Source of the DNA: Rhizobium grahamii CCGE 502
Lineage (GTDB): Bacteria; Pseudomonadota; Alphaproteobacteria; Rhizobiales; Rhizobiaceae
Assembly (NCBI RefSeq): GCF_000298315.2
Contig: NZ_AEYE02000005.1
Span: 1 to 64,000 of the forward strand
Direction: 5' to 3'
Length of the DNA stretch: 64,000 nucleotides
In this document: in pieces, positions 55,123-62,703 of the stretch
Position numbering within the stretch: position 1 is the first letter of the stretch
Layout: the number at the start of each line of letters is the position of its first letter
Translations under genes and position numbers: made by a program
Notes under the pieces: model-generated
The model's database searches: none
Seen by the model: the letters and a program-made list of their open reading frames with translations, nothing else
What the model was told of the DNA's origin: nothing

Positions 55123-56082
55123 ATGTCTGCAGCAATCCCCGACCACATGAACCCGAAGCGCTCGTTCCAGGCGCTGATCCTTACGCTCCATAACTATTGG
55201 GCGGACAAGGGTTGTGCGGTGCTGCAGCCTTACGACATGGAGGTTGGCGCCGGCACGTTCCATCCGGCAACGACGCTTCGTGCGCTCGGCCCAAAGCCAT
55301 GGAAGGCTGCTTATGTGCAGCCGTCGCGCCGCCCCTCGGACGGCCGTTATGGCGAGAACCCGAACCGCCTGCAGCACTATTACCAGTATCAGGTCCTGCT
55401 GAAGCCAAACCCGCCGAACCTGCAGGAACTCTATCTCGGCTCGCTCGCCGCCATCGGCCTCGATCCGCTGCTGCACGACATCCGTTTTGTCGAAGACGAC
55501 TGGGAAAGCCCGACGCTCGGCGCCTGGGGCCTTGGCTGGGAGTGCTGGTGCGATGGCATGGAAGTGTCGCAGTTCACTTATTTCCAGCAGGTCTGCGGTA
55601 TCGAATGCTCGCCCGTCGCGGGCGAGTTGACCTATGGCCTCGAGCGTCTGGCGATGTATGTGCAGGGCGTCGACAACGTCTACGACCTGAACTTCAACGG
55701 CCGCGAAGGCGACGAGAAGATCAGCTACGGCGATGTCTTCCTACAGGCCGAACAGGAGTATTCACGCCACAATTTCGAATACGCCAACACGGAAATGCTG
55801 CATCGCCACTTCATCGATGCCGAAAAGGAATGCCAAGCGCTTCTCGCCGCCGGCGCTCCTGGCGACAGCGATAATCAGAAGCTGCACAAGTGCGTCTTCC
55901 CGGCTTATGATCAGTGCATCAAGGCGTCACACGTTTTCAATCTGCTGGATGCGCGCGGCGTCATCTCGGTTACCGAGCGTCAGAGCTACATCCTACGTGT
56001 GCGGACGCTGGCGAAGGCCTGCGGTGAGGCCTTCCTGCAGACGGATGCGGGTGGGGTGGACCTGGCGAAAACTGCCGCTTGA
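55123..56082 (+). CDS. glyQ: Glycine--tRNA ligase alpha subunit
   Basis: GlyQ carries the catalytic core of the tetrameric (alpha2-beta2) bacterial glycyl-tRNA synthetase. The 319-residue protein has [20 protein letters not shown] (about residues 17-36), [20 protein letters not shown] and [18 protein letters not shown], the family motifs. The ATG at 55123 ([12 protein letters not shown]) is used; one at 55147 is possible. The beta-subunit gene glyS is not within the following 7.9 kb, whereas it is normally close by. Confidence 0.97.
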   Translation: MSAAIPDHMNPKRSFQALILTLHNYWADKGCAVLQPYDMEVGAGTFHPATTLRALGPKPWKAAYVQPSRRPSDGRYGENPNRLQHYYQYQVLLKPNPPNLQELYLGSLAAIGLDPLLHDIRFVEDDWESPTLGAWGLGWECWCDGMEVSQFTYFQQVCGIECSPVAGELTYGLERLAMYVQGVDNVYDLNFNGREGDEKISYGDVFLQAEQEYSRHNFEYANTEMLHRHFIDAEKECQALLAAGAPGDSDNQKLHKCVFPAYDQCIKASHVFNLLDARGVISVTERQSYILRVRTLAKACGEAFLQTDAGGVDLAKTAA

Positions 56083-56092
56083 AGAGCGGCAG

Positions 56093-56209
56093 TCAGCGCC
56101 GCTCGTCGCTTCTGATCTCGACGCGGCGTTCCACCGGACGCGCCTTGCTCTGGACGAAAAAGTACGTTGCGATGGCCAGTATGTTGAGCAGGAAAATAAA
56201 CGCGCTCAT
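56093..56209 (-). CDS. Small single-span membrane peptide (38 residues)
   Basis: A frame from an ATG at 56209 gives SAFIFLLNILAIATYFFVQ as one hydrophobic helix followed by the basic tail SKARPVERRVEIRSDERR. The composition is what one expects of a real single-span protein, and an AAGGA lies 11 bases ahead of the ATG, a little far. It is convergent with glyQ. Evidence is limited to composition and position. Confidence 0.45.
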   Translation of the reverse strand: MSAFIFLLNILAIATYFFVQSKARPVERRVEIRSDERR

Positions 56210-56419
56210 GGTCTGAATGATCCTTGTCGCAGTTTGCGTATGCACGCTAGTTCAACGTGCAGAGTGAAAATAAGGTTTCGGCCGGTGCGACGGTATCGTG
56301 ATTTTTCACTACCCCCCGTCCAGTGATTGCCCCGAAAGAGGGCCGGAATGCGGGATGACAATCTGCGGTAACCCGCATAGTCTCTCGACATACTTTCGGT
56401 CGTTGCGGGGGATTCGCGA

Positions 56420-56971
56420 ATGTATGTAATTCTTGGCCTTATTGTTCTGGTCGCGCTCTATGCCGTCTTTGTCTACAACGGCCTTGTTCGCGCGCGACAG
56501 ATGGCCGAGGAAGCCTGGTCCGGCATCGATGTGCAGCTGAAGCGCCGCGCCGACCTGATCCCGAACCTGATCGAGACGGTCAAGGGCTATGCCGCCCACG
56601 AGAAGACGACGCTCGAAGAGGTCGTTGCCCTCCGCAATAAGGCGCAATCGGTTCCGACGGGCGACGTCGCCGGCCGCGCCCAGGCGGAAGGTCTGCTCGG
56701 CCAGGCGCTCGGGCGCGTCTTGGCGCTGGCCGAAGCCTATCCCGACCTCAAGGCGAACGAGAACTTCCGCGAGTTGCAGACCTCGCTGGAGACGATGGAA
56801 AGCGAAATCCAGATGGCGCGCCGTTATTACAATGGCGCCGCCCGTGATCTGAACGTCAAGGTCGAAAGCTTCCCCTCCAACCTTATCGCTGGCCAGTTCG
56901 GCTTCCAGAAGCGGGACTATTTCGAGATCACCAACGAAGCGGATCGTGCCGTTCCGACAGTAAAGTTCTGA
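56420..56971 (+). CDS. lemA: LemA-family protein
   Basis: A 183-residue membrane protein with an N-terminal helix (YVILGLIVLVALYAVFVYNG) and a helical domain outside the membrane: WSGIDVQLKRRADLIPNLIE, ALAEAYPDLKANENFRELQ and RRYYNGAARDLNVKVESFPSN are the LemA signatures. LemA is often encoded next to a DUF2207/TPM protein; here aroA lies between the two. Confidence 0.93.
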   Translation: MYVILGLIVLVALYAVFVYNGLVRARQMAEEAWSGIDVQLKRRADLIPNLIETVKGYAAHEKTTLEEVVALRNKAQSVPTGDVAGRAQAEGLLGQALGRVLALAEAYPDLKANENFRELQTSLETMESEIQMARRYYNGAARDLNVKVESFPSNLIAGQFGFQKRDYFEITNEADRAVPTVKF

Positions 56972-57063
56972 TATCCGCCATTTGCCTTTGCGTAAAAACT
57001 GCTATGAGCAGGGCATGATCGCGGCCTGATGTGGCCCTCGCGCAAAGACGGAAAAGACAGGCA

Positions 57064-58323
57064 ATGAGTAAAGACAAGCTCACCATCATCCCGCCGGACA
57101 AGCCGCTGACAGGTCGCGCCGTCCCGCCCGGCTCGAAATCGATCACCAACCGCGCGCTGCTCCTGGCAGGCCTCGCCAAGGGCACGAGCCGCCTGACCGG
57201 CGCTTTGAAGAGCGATGACACGCGCTATATGGCCGACGCTCTCCGCGCCATGGGTGTCATCATCGAGGAGCCGGATGATACGAGCTTTGTCGTTACGGGC
57301 AGCGGCAAGCTGCTGCCGCCGCAGGTGCCGCTTTTCCTCGGCAACGCCGGAACGGCGACGCGCTTCCTCACGGCCGCTGCCGCCCTGGTGGATGGCACCG
57401 TCGTCGTCGACGGCGACCAGCACATGCGCAAGCGCCCGATCGGCCCGCTGGTCGATGCACTGCGTTCGCTCGGCATCGACGCGTCGACCGAAACCGGCTG
57501 CCCGCCGGTCACCGTCAAGGGCACTGGCCGTTTTGAGGCGAGCCGCATCCAGATCGATGGCGGCCTGTCGAGCCAGTATGTCTCGGCGCTGCTGATGATG
57601 GCTGCTGGTGGCGACAAGGCGGTGACGATCGAACTGCTAGGCGAGGACATCGGCGCGCTCGGCTACATCGATCTGACCACAGCGGCGATGCGCGCCTTTG
57701 GCGCCAAGGTCGAGAAGACGAGCGCGGTGACCTGGCGCGTCGAGCCGACCGGCTACACGGCAGCCGATTTCGTGGTCGAGCCCGACGCCTCTGCCGCGAC
57801 CTACCTCTGGGCGGCCGAAGTGCTGACATCGGGCAAGATCGACCTCGGTGTCGCGAATGGCGCGTTCACGCAGCCGGACGCGAAGGCCTATGATCTAATC
57901 GCCCAGTTCCCGCATCTTCCAGCCGTTATCGACGGTTCGCAGATGCAGGATGCTGTTCCGACCTTGGCCGTTCTTGCGGCTTTCAACGAGACGCCGGTCC
58001 GCTTCGTCGGCATCGCCAATCTGCGCGTCAAGGAATGCGATCGCATCCGCGCCGTCTCGACCGGGCTCAACAACATCCGCCAGGGGCTCGCCGCCGAGGA
58101 AGGCGACGATCTGGTTGTCCAGTCCGATCCATCGCTGGTTGGACAACGCCTGCCTGCCAACATCGACACCTTCGCCGACCACCGCATTGCGATGAGCTTT
58201 GCGCTCGCCGGCCTGAAGATCGCGGGCATCACGATCCTCGATCCGGACTGCGTCGGTAAAACCTTCCCGGCCTATTGGCGGACGCTATCAGGGCTTGGCG
58301 TGACCTATGCCGACGAAGGCTGA
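57064..58323 (+). CDS. aroA: 3-phosphoshikimate 1-carboxyvinyltransferase (EPSP synthase)
   Basis: The enzyme joins shikimate 3-phosphate and phosphoenolpyruvate in aromatic amino acid synthesis. The 419-residue protein starts at ATG 57064 (MSKDKLTIIPPDKPLTGRAV). It has PPGSKSITNRALLLAGLAKG, LFLGNAGTATRFLTAAAAL, VKECDRIRAVSTGL and DHRIAMSFALAG. In the glyphosate loop Gly96 and Thr97 are kept but residues 99 and 101 are Thr and Phe where E. coli has Met and Pro. The motifs are nearer class I than the CP4-like class II usual in rhizobia, and the neighbours are lemA and DUF2207, not cmk and rpsA; it may be a second copy. Confidence 0.93.
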   Translation: MSKDKLTIIPPDKPLTGRAVPPGSKSITNRALLLAGLAKGTSRLTGALKSDDTRYMADALRAMGVIIEEPDDTSFVVTGSGKLLPPQVPLFLGNAGTATRFLTAAAALVDGTVVVDGDQHMRKRPIGPLVDALRSLGIDASTETGCPPVTVKGTGRFEASRIQIDGGLSSQYVSALLMMAAGGDKAVTIELLGEDIGALGYIDLTTAAMRAFGAKVEKTSAVTWRVEPTGYTAADFVVEPDASAATYLWAAEVLTSGKIDLGVANGAFTQPDAKAYDLIAQFPHLPAVIDGSQMQDAVPTLAVLAAFNETPVRFVGIANLRVKECDRIRAVSTGLNNIRQGLAAEEGDDLVVQSDPSLVGQRLPANIDTFADHRIAMSFALAGLKIAGITILDPDCVGKTFPAYWRTLSGLGVTYADEG

Positions 58324-58360
58324 GCTTATCTGAAGCGGCCGGGCGCCGCAGGCGAGGGGT

Positions 58361-60304
58361 ATGATGATCCAACGGCTTTCCTGCCTTTGCTTCGTTCTGT
58401 TTCTGATGCTTGCGGGGCGTGGCGCCATCGCCGCGGAGGTGATCAACGCCTTCACCTCTGACATCGCGCTTGAGAAGAGCGGTGCGATGACGGTGACGGA
58501 GACGATCTCCGTCAATGCCGAAGGCAATCGCATCCGGCGCGGCATCTTCCGTGATTTTCCGTTGACCTATCAGGATGCCGAAGGCCGTCTCCGCCGCGTC
58601 GATTTCGACGTCATCTCGGTGAAGCGCGATGGCCGCGACGAGCCATGGCATACCGAGTCCATCAGCGGTGGCATCCGCGTCTACGCCGGCTCGGAAGACG
58701 TCACCGTGAGTTATGGCCGCCACGACTACGTCTTCACCTACCGCACCAACCGCCAGATCCGCTACTTCGGCGATCATGACGAACTCTATTGGAATGTAAC
58801 CGGCAATGGCTGGATCTTCCCAATCCTGACGGCGACGGCCGCGGTAAATCTGCCTGACGGTGTAAATGCGACCGACACGGCTTTCTTCACGGGCCCCCAG
58901 GGCGCGACCGACAGGAATGCGAAGGTTTCCGGCGGCGGGGGGCGACTGCTGTTTTCGACCACGCGGTCGCTCAATGCGGGCGAAGGACTGACGATCGCCG
59001 TCAAGATGCCGAAGGGGTCGATCAATCCGCCGAGCGCCGACGATGAACGGCGCTGGTGGCTGAGCGACAACCGCGATTACTTCCTTGGCTTCGGCGGGCT
59101 CATCCTCGTCTTCCTCTACTATACGCGCTCCTGGCTGAAGGTCGGCCGTGACCCCGCCCGCGGCGTTCTGGTCCCGCGCTGGGATCCGCCCGACGGCATA
59201 TCGCCGGCGCTGGTGAATTATATCGACAACCGCGGCTTCTCTGGGCAGGGCTGGACGGCGCTGTCGGCAACGGCCCTCAATCTCGCGGTGCGCGGCTTTG
59301 TGGTGCTGGAGGACCTCAAGAACGCCATCGTCATCCGCCGCACCGACAAGCCCGTCGGCAAGGAGAAGCTGGAAGCGGGGGAAGCCAGCCTGCTCAACGC
59401 AGTGGGAGCCAAGGGTTCGCTGACGATCGATGAGGCTAACGGAACGAAGGTGAAATCGGTGGGCGACAGCTTCCGCACAGCCATCGAGCGCGAGCACCGC
59501 GGCAAGTACTACAACGCGAATACCGGCTACACGACGGGCGGCATCGCGCTCAGCGCAGCATCACTGGTGGCCCTTTTCGTCTTCGGAACGCTGGAGCCCG
59601 ATACGATTGCCTTGATGATCATTCCGATCGTCGTTGTCGTCTTCCTCTCGGTTTTCGTTGCCGGTTTCGCCAAGTCACTCCGTCCGGGCAGATCGCTTGG
59701 CGCCAAGATCATGTCCGTGATCGCGATCGCCTTTGCCGTCTTCATCGGCTTCAGCATCGTGTCGTCACTGGCACTGGCGCTGTTCTCCTCGCTGGTCGAA
59801 CTCCACGAGACGCCGATGCTGTTTGCGATCGGCGGCATCATTCTCCTGAACCTGCTCTACGTCTTCATCATGGGAGCGCCGACCCCGCTCGGTGCCAAGC
59901 TGATGGATGGCATCGACGGTCTGCGCCAGTACATGACGCTCGCCGAAAAGGACCGCATGAACATGGCGGGCGCGCCTCAGATGTCGCCTCAGCATTTCGA
60001 GAAACTGCTGCCCTATGCCGTCGCGCTCGGCGTCGAGAAGCCGTGGTCGCGCGCCTTCGAGACATGGCTTGCCGCAGCAGCGGCGGGTGCGGCGGCCGCA
60101 TACGCCCCCTCCTGGTATTCCGGGAATTTCGGCAGCGGCAACTTTTCCGATCGCATCGGCGGCTTCTCCTCATCGATGGCCTCGACGATCGCCTCCACCA
60201 TTCCGGCACCGCCGTCCAGTTCGTCCTCCGGCTTTTCCGGTGGCGGTTCCTCGGGCGGCTTCTCTGGTGGCGGTGGTGGCGGTGGCGGCGGTGGCGGCTG
60301 GTAG
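58361..60304 (+). CDS. DUF2207 membrane protein with glycine-rich tail
   Basis: A 647-residue protein with a signal peptide (CFVLFLMLAGRGAIAAEVIN), an extracytoplasmic DUF2207 domain (about residues 25-230, with RIRRGIFRDFPLTYQDAEGR and DHDELYWNVTGNGW), a membrane segment near residue 240 (YFLGFGGLILVFLYYT), and three further segments between residues 390 and 510. The C-terminal region ends in FSGGGSSGGFSGGG and a run of eleven glycines before a final tryptophan. DUF2207 proteins commonly accompany LemA, which is encoded just before aroA, so the pair probably forms a membrane complex of unknown function. Confidence 0.9.
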   Translation: MMIQRLSCLCFVLFLMLAGRGAIAAEVINAFTSDIALEKSGAMTVTETISVNAEGNRIRRGIFRDFPLTYQDAEGRLRRVDFDVISVKRDGRDEPWHTESISGGIRVYAGSEDVTVSYGRHDYVFTYRTNRQIRYFGDHDELYWNVTGNGWIFPILTATAAVNLPDGVNATDTAFFTGPQGATDRNAKVSGGGGRLLFSTTRSLNAGEGLTIAVKMPKGSINPPSADDERRWWLSDNRDYFLGFGGLILVFLYYTRSWLKVGRDPARGVLVPRWDPPDGISPALVNYIDNRGFSGQGWTALSATALNLAVRGFVVLEDLKNAIVIRRTDKPVGKEKLEAGEASLLNAVGAKGSLTIDEANGTKVKSVGDSFRTAIEREHRGKYYNANTGYTTGGIALSAASLVALFVFGTLEPDTIALMIIPIVVVVFLSVFVAGFAKSLRPGRSLGAKIMSVIAIAFAVFIGFSIVSSLALALFSSLVELHETPMLFAIGGIILLNLLYVFIMGAPTPLGAKLMDGIDGLRQYMTLAEKDRMNMAGAPQMSPQHFEKLLPYAVALGVEKPWSRAFETWLAAAAAGAAAAYAPSWYSGNFGSGNFSDRIGGFSSSMASTIASTIPAPPSSSSSGFSGGGSSGGFSGGGGGGGGGGGW

Positions 60305-60313
60305 GACCCCGCG

Positions 60314-60378
60314 AAGCAATCCGGCTTGCCCAGCGGTAAGCATTCCTGCTTGACCCGGGCAAGCATTCTCGCTTGACC
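60314..60378 (+). repeat. Three imperfect tandem repeats with hairpins between DUF2207 and purD
   Basis: AAGCAATCCGGCTTGCC (60314), AAGCATTCCTGCTTGACC (60338) and AAGCATTCTCGCTTGACC (60361) repeat with a period of 23-24 bases. Each can form an AAGC/GCTT hairpin, and GCTTGCCC (60324-60331) also pairs with GGGCAAGC (60357-60364), so alternative folds are possible. The last repeat lies 51 bases before purD. Confidence 0.6.
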
Positions 60379-60428
60379 TTTCGGCGCTCTCCCCTTAACC
60401 GCCAGACGGAAACGTGAAAGGGACGGGC

Positions 60429-61700
60429 ATGAAGGTTCTGTTGATCGGATCGGGCGGACGCGAACACGCATTGGCCTGGAAGCTGGCGCAATCGCCTGTC
60501 ATGACGGAATTCTACGCCGCGCCCGGTAATCCCGGCATTGCCGAGCACGCGACCCTCGTTGCCGTCAATGTCGACGACCATGATGCCGTCATCGACTTCT
60601 GCAAAGACAAGGCCATCGACTTCGTCGTCGTCGGCCCGGAAGCGCCGCTCGTCGCTGGCATTGCCGACAAGCTGCGCGCAGAAGGCTTTGCAGTCTTCGG
60701 TCCGTCGACAGCAGCAGCCCAGCTCGAGGGCTCGAAGGGCTTCACCAAGGATATCTGCGCCCGCTACGACATTCCGACCGGCGCCTATCAGCGCTTCAAC
60801 AATGCGCCGAAGGCGAAGGCCTATATCCGCCAGCAGGGCGCCCCGATCGTCGTCAAGGCTGATGGCCTAGCCGCCGGCAAGGGCGTGACCGTCGCCATGA
60901 CCGTTGATGAGGCGCTTGCAGCCGTCGACGATTGCTTCGAGGGTGCTTTCGGTGCCGCCGGCGCCGAAGTCGTTATCGAAGCCTATCTCGATGGCGAGGA
61001 AGCGAGCTTCTTCTGCCTCTGCGACGGCAAGTATGTCCTGCCGCTCGCAACAGCCCAGGATCACAAGCGGGTGGGCGAGGGCGACACCGGCCCGAATACT
61101 GGCGGCATGGGCGCCTATTCCCCGGCGCCCGTGATGACCAAAGAAATGGTCGAGCGCACGATGAAGGAAATCATCGAGCCGACGATGCGCGGCATGGCCG
61201 AGAGCGGCTATCCCTTCTCCGGCGTCTTCTTCGCCGGCCTGATGATCACCGCCAAGGGCCCCGAGCTTATCGAATACAATGTCCGCTTCGGCGATCCCGA
61301 ATGCCAGGTTCTGATGATGCGCCTGAAGAGCGATCTGCTGCCGATTCTCCATGCCACCGCGACAGGCACGCTCGATCAGGTGTCCGCCGAATGGACCGAG
61401 GATCCCGCCCTGACGGTCGTGATGGCGTCGAAGGGCTATCCTGGCTCCTACGACAAGAACACTCCGATCGCTCATATCCCGGATGCGGGCGAGGGCGCTA
61501 AGGTGTTTCATGCCGGTACAGCCCTGAAAGATGGAGCGCTGGTCGCAACCGGTGGCCGCGTCCTCAATGTCACTGCCACAGGCAAGACCGTCGGCGAGGC
61601 GCAGGCTCGCGCCTATGCGCTGCTCGACAGTGTCGACTGGGACAACGGCTTCTGCCGCCGCGATATCGGCTGGCGCGCGGTCGAGCGCGAAAAAGCGTGA
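60429..61700 (+). CDS. purD: Phosphoribosylamine--glycine ligase
   Basis: PurD makes glycinamide ribonucleotide in purine synthesis. The 423-residue ATP-grasp protein begins at ATG 60429 ([20 protein letters not shown]) and has [40 protein letters not shown] (about residues 143-162) and [11 protein letters not shown], and [13 protein letters not shown] with the metal-binding acid. The in-frame upstream start at 60414 adds five unlikely residues. The gene stands alone with respect to other pur genes. Confidence 0.97.
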   Translation: MKVLLIGSGGREHALAWKLAQSPVMTEFYAAPGNPGIAEHATLVAVNVDDHDAVIDFCKDKAIDFVVVGPEAPLVAGIADKLRAEGFAVFGPSTAAAQLEGSKGFTKDICARYDIPTGAYQRFNNAPKAKAYIRQQGAPIVVKADGLAAGKGVTVAMTVDEALAAVDDCFEGAFGAAGAEVVIEAYLDGEEASFFCLCDGKYVLPLATAQDHKRVGEGDTGPNTGGMGAYSPAPVMTKEMVERTMKEIIEPTMRGMAESGYPFSGVFFAGLMITAKGPELIEYNVRFGDPECQVLMMRLKSDLLPILHATATGTLDQVSAEWTEDPALTVVMASKGYPGSYDKNTPIAHIPDAGEGAKVFHAGTALKDGALVATGGRVLNVTATGKTVGEAQARAYALLDSVDWDNGFCRRDIGWRAVEREKA

Positions 61701-61803
61701 GCAAACCCGAAATCGGGTCAGTTCTCTAAATTTTTACCCTTTCCCCTGACGGGATGGAAACAAAGCGACGCTAGTCTCTTCTCAACGTGAGACGGAGTGT
61801 TCC

Positions 61804-62268
61804 ATGCGTCAGGTCATCTTGGGTGCGATAGCTGTTTTTGCGGCAGGCTCTGCCGTTGCCTCCTCGATCGAGGTGGTCGGCAAGGACACGCGCACCAGTG
61901 GTGGGAGCATCAGCCAGGAAAGCTGCCAAAGCTGCCGGCCGCTTGAAACCGTCGAGCGCAAGAAGGACTACACCGTCCCGACGCTCGCGCCCGGCTCGCT
62001 GCAATCCTCGGAAATTCGCGATGTCGATGGCCAGAAAAAGCTCTATCGCACCGAAGGCTGGATGGGTGGCTCGCCGGTCGTTTTCGTAACCAAGGCCCCA
62101 ACCGAGTCCATGACAGCCGCCAAGCAGCCGGCCGACAACATTGACCGTGCCTCGACGACGGCAGCGGTTATCGGTGGCGACGTCAAGCCGATCGCGGCGG
62201 GCCTGGGAGCTGCGCCCAAGGAACAAATGGCGCCGCTCGACGTTTCTAAGTTCGAGCTTCGGCCCTGA
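61804..62268 (+). CDS. Exported HPE1-like domain protein
   Basis: The 154-residue protein has a signal peptide (MRQVILGAIAVFAAGSAVAS) and starts its mature part with SIEVVGKDTRTSGG, then a C-x2-C pair (ESCQSCRPLETVERKKDY), TLAPGSLQSSEIRDVDGQKK and LYRTEGWMGGSPVVFVTKA. This is the layout of rhizobial proteins annotated as plant virulence effector HPE1-like; the name comes from a Liberibacter effector and does not show that this protein is an effector. Two cysteines suggest a disulfide or metal site. GGAG precedes the ATG by seven bases. Confidence 0.75.
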   Translation: MRQVILGAIAVFAAGSAVASSIEVVGKDTRTSGGSISQESCQSCRPLETVERKKDYTVPTLAPGSLQSSEIRDVDGQKKLYRTEGWMGGSPVVFVTKAPTESMTAAKQPADNIDRASTTAAVIGGDVKPIAAGLGAAPKEQMAPLDVSKFELRP

Positions 62269-62333
62269 TTTCCAGTTCCCTGCCCCAGCCTGACCAAGGT
62301 TTCGGTCGACCGGGGTCCACCCCCGCGGTGGAT

Positions 62334-62369
62334 AAAATGCGTCCCTGAGAGAAGCAGGGGCGCATTTTT
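62334..62369. terminator. Bidirectional rho-independent terminator
   Basis: AAAATGCGTCCCTG pairs with CAGGGGCGCATTTT over 14 positions with one G-U and a seven-base loop. With A and T runs on its two sides it serves the HPE1-like gene on the plus strand and the small gene on the minus strand, which ends five bases away. Confidence 0.92.
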
Positions 62370-62374
62370 CGTTT

Positions 62375-62602
62375 CTAGTGCGCTTTGCCGAACGGTGTGC
62401 TTCCGAAGGTAGGGACAAGCAGACGAGCAAGTGCCTGCCATCCGGTCGAAGCGTTCAACCAGCGCAGATGTTGTTTCGTGACGTGCCCAACGGCCGCCAC
62501 CCCTGCTTCGCTTTCGTCAGGAGCCAAGTCGGCAACGGGTTCCGGCGGAGGGGAATAGATGCGTCCCTGATCGAGGGAAAGGATGGTCAGTGTCGTAATC
62601 AT
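62375..62602 (-). CDS. Small protein of unknown function (75 residues)
   Basis: A frame from an ATG at 62602, with GGGAGA five bases ahead, reads ITTLTILSLDQGRIYSPPPE and ends STGWQALARLLVPTFGSTPF. There is no signal peptide and no domain I know. A strong terminator follows directly, which supports transcription on this strand. It lies 101 bases downstream of the TPR regulator and may be in the same unit. Confidence 0.6.
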   Translation of the reverse strand: MITTLTILSLDQGRIYSPPPEPVADLAPDESEAGVAAVGHVTKQHLRWLNASTGWQALARLLVPTFGSTPFGKAH

Positions 62603-62703
62603 TGCCGTCTCCCACTTGCGGTTTTGCCGTGGGAAGCAGTCTCTGCTGGTTGGGGTGTTCCGGTCCTGAACCGCTCGCGGAAAAGTTCCGAAACGATCCG
62701 AAT

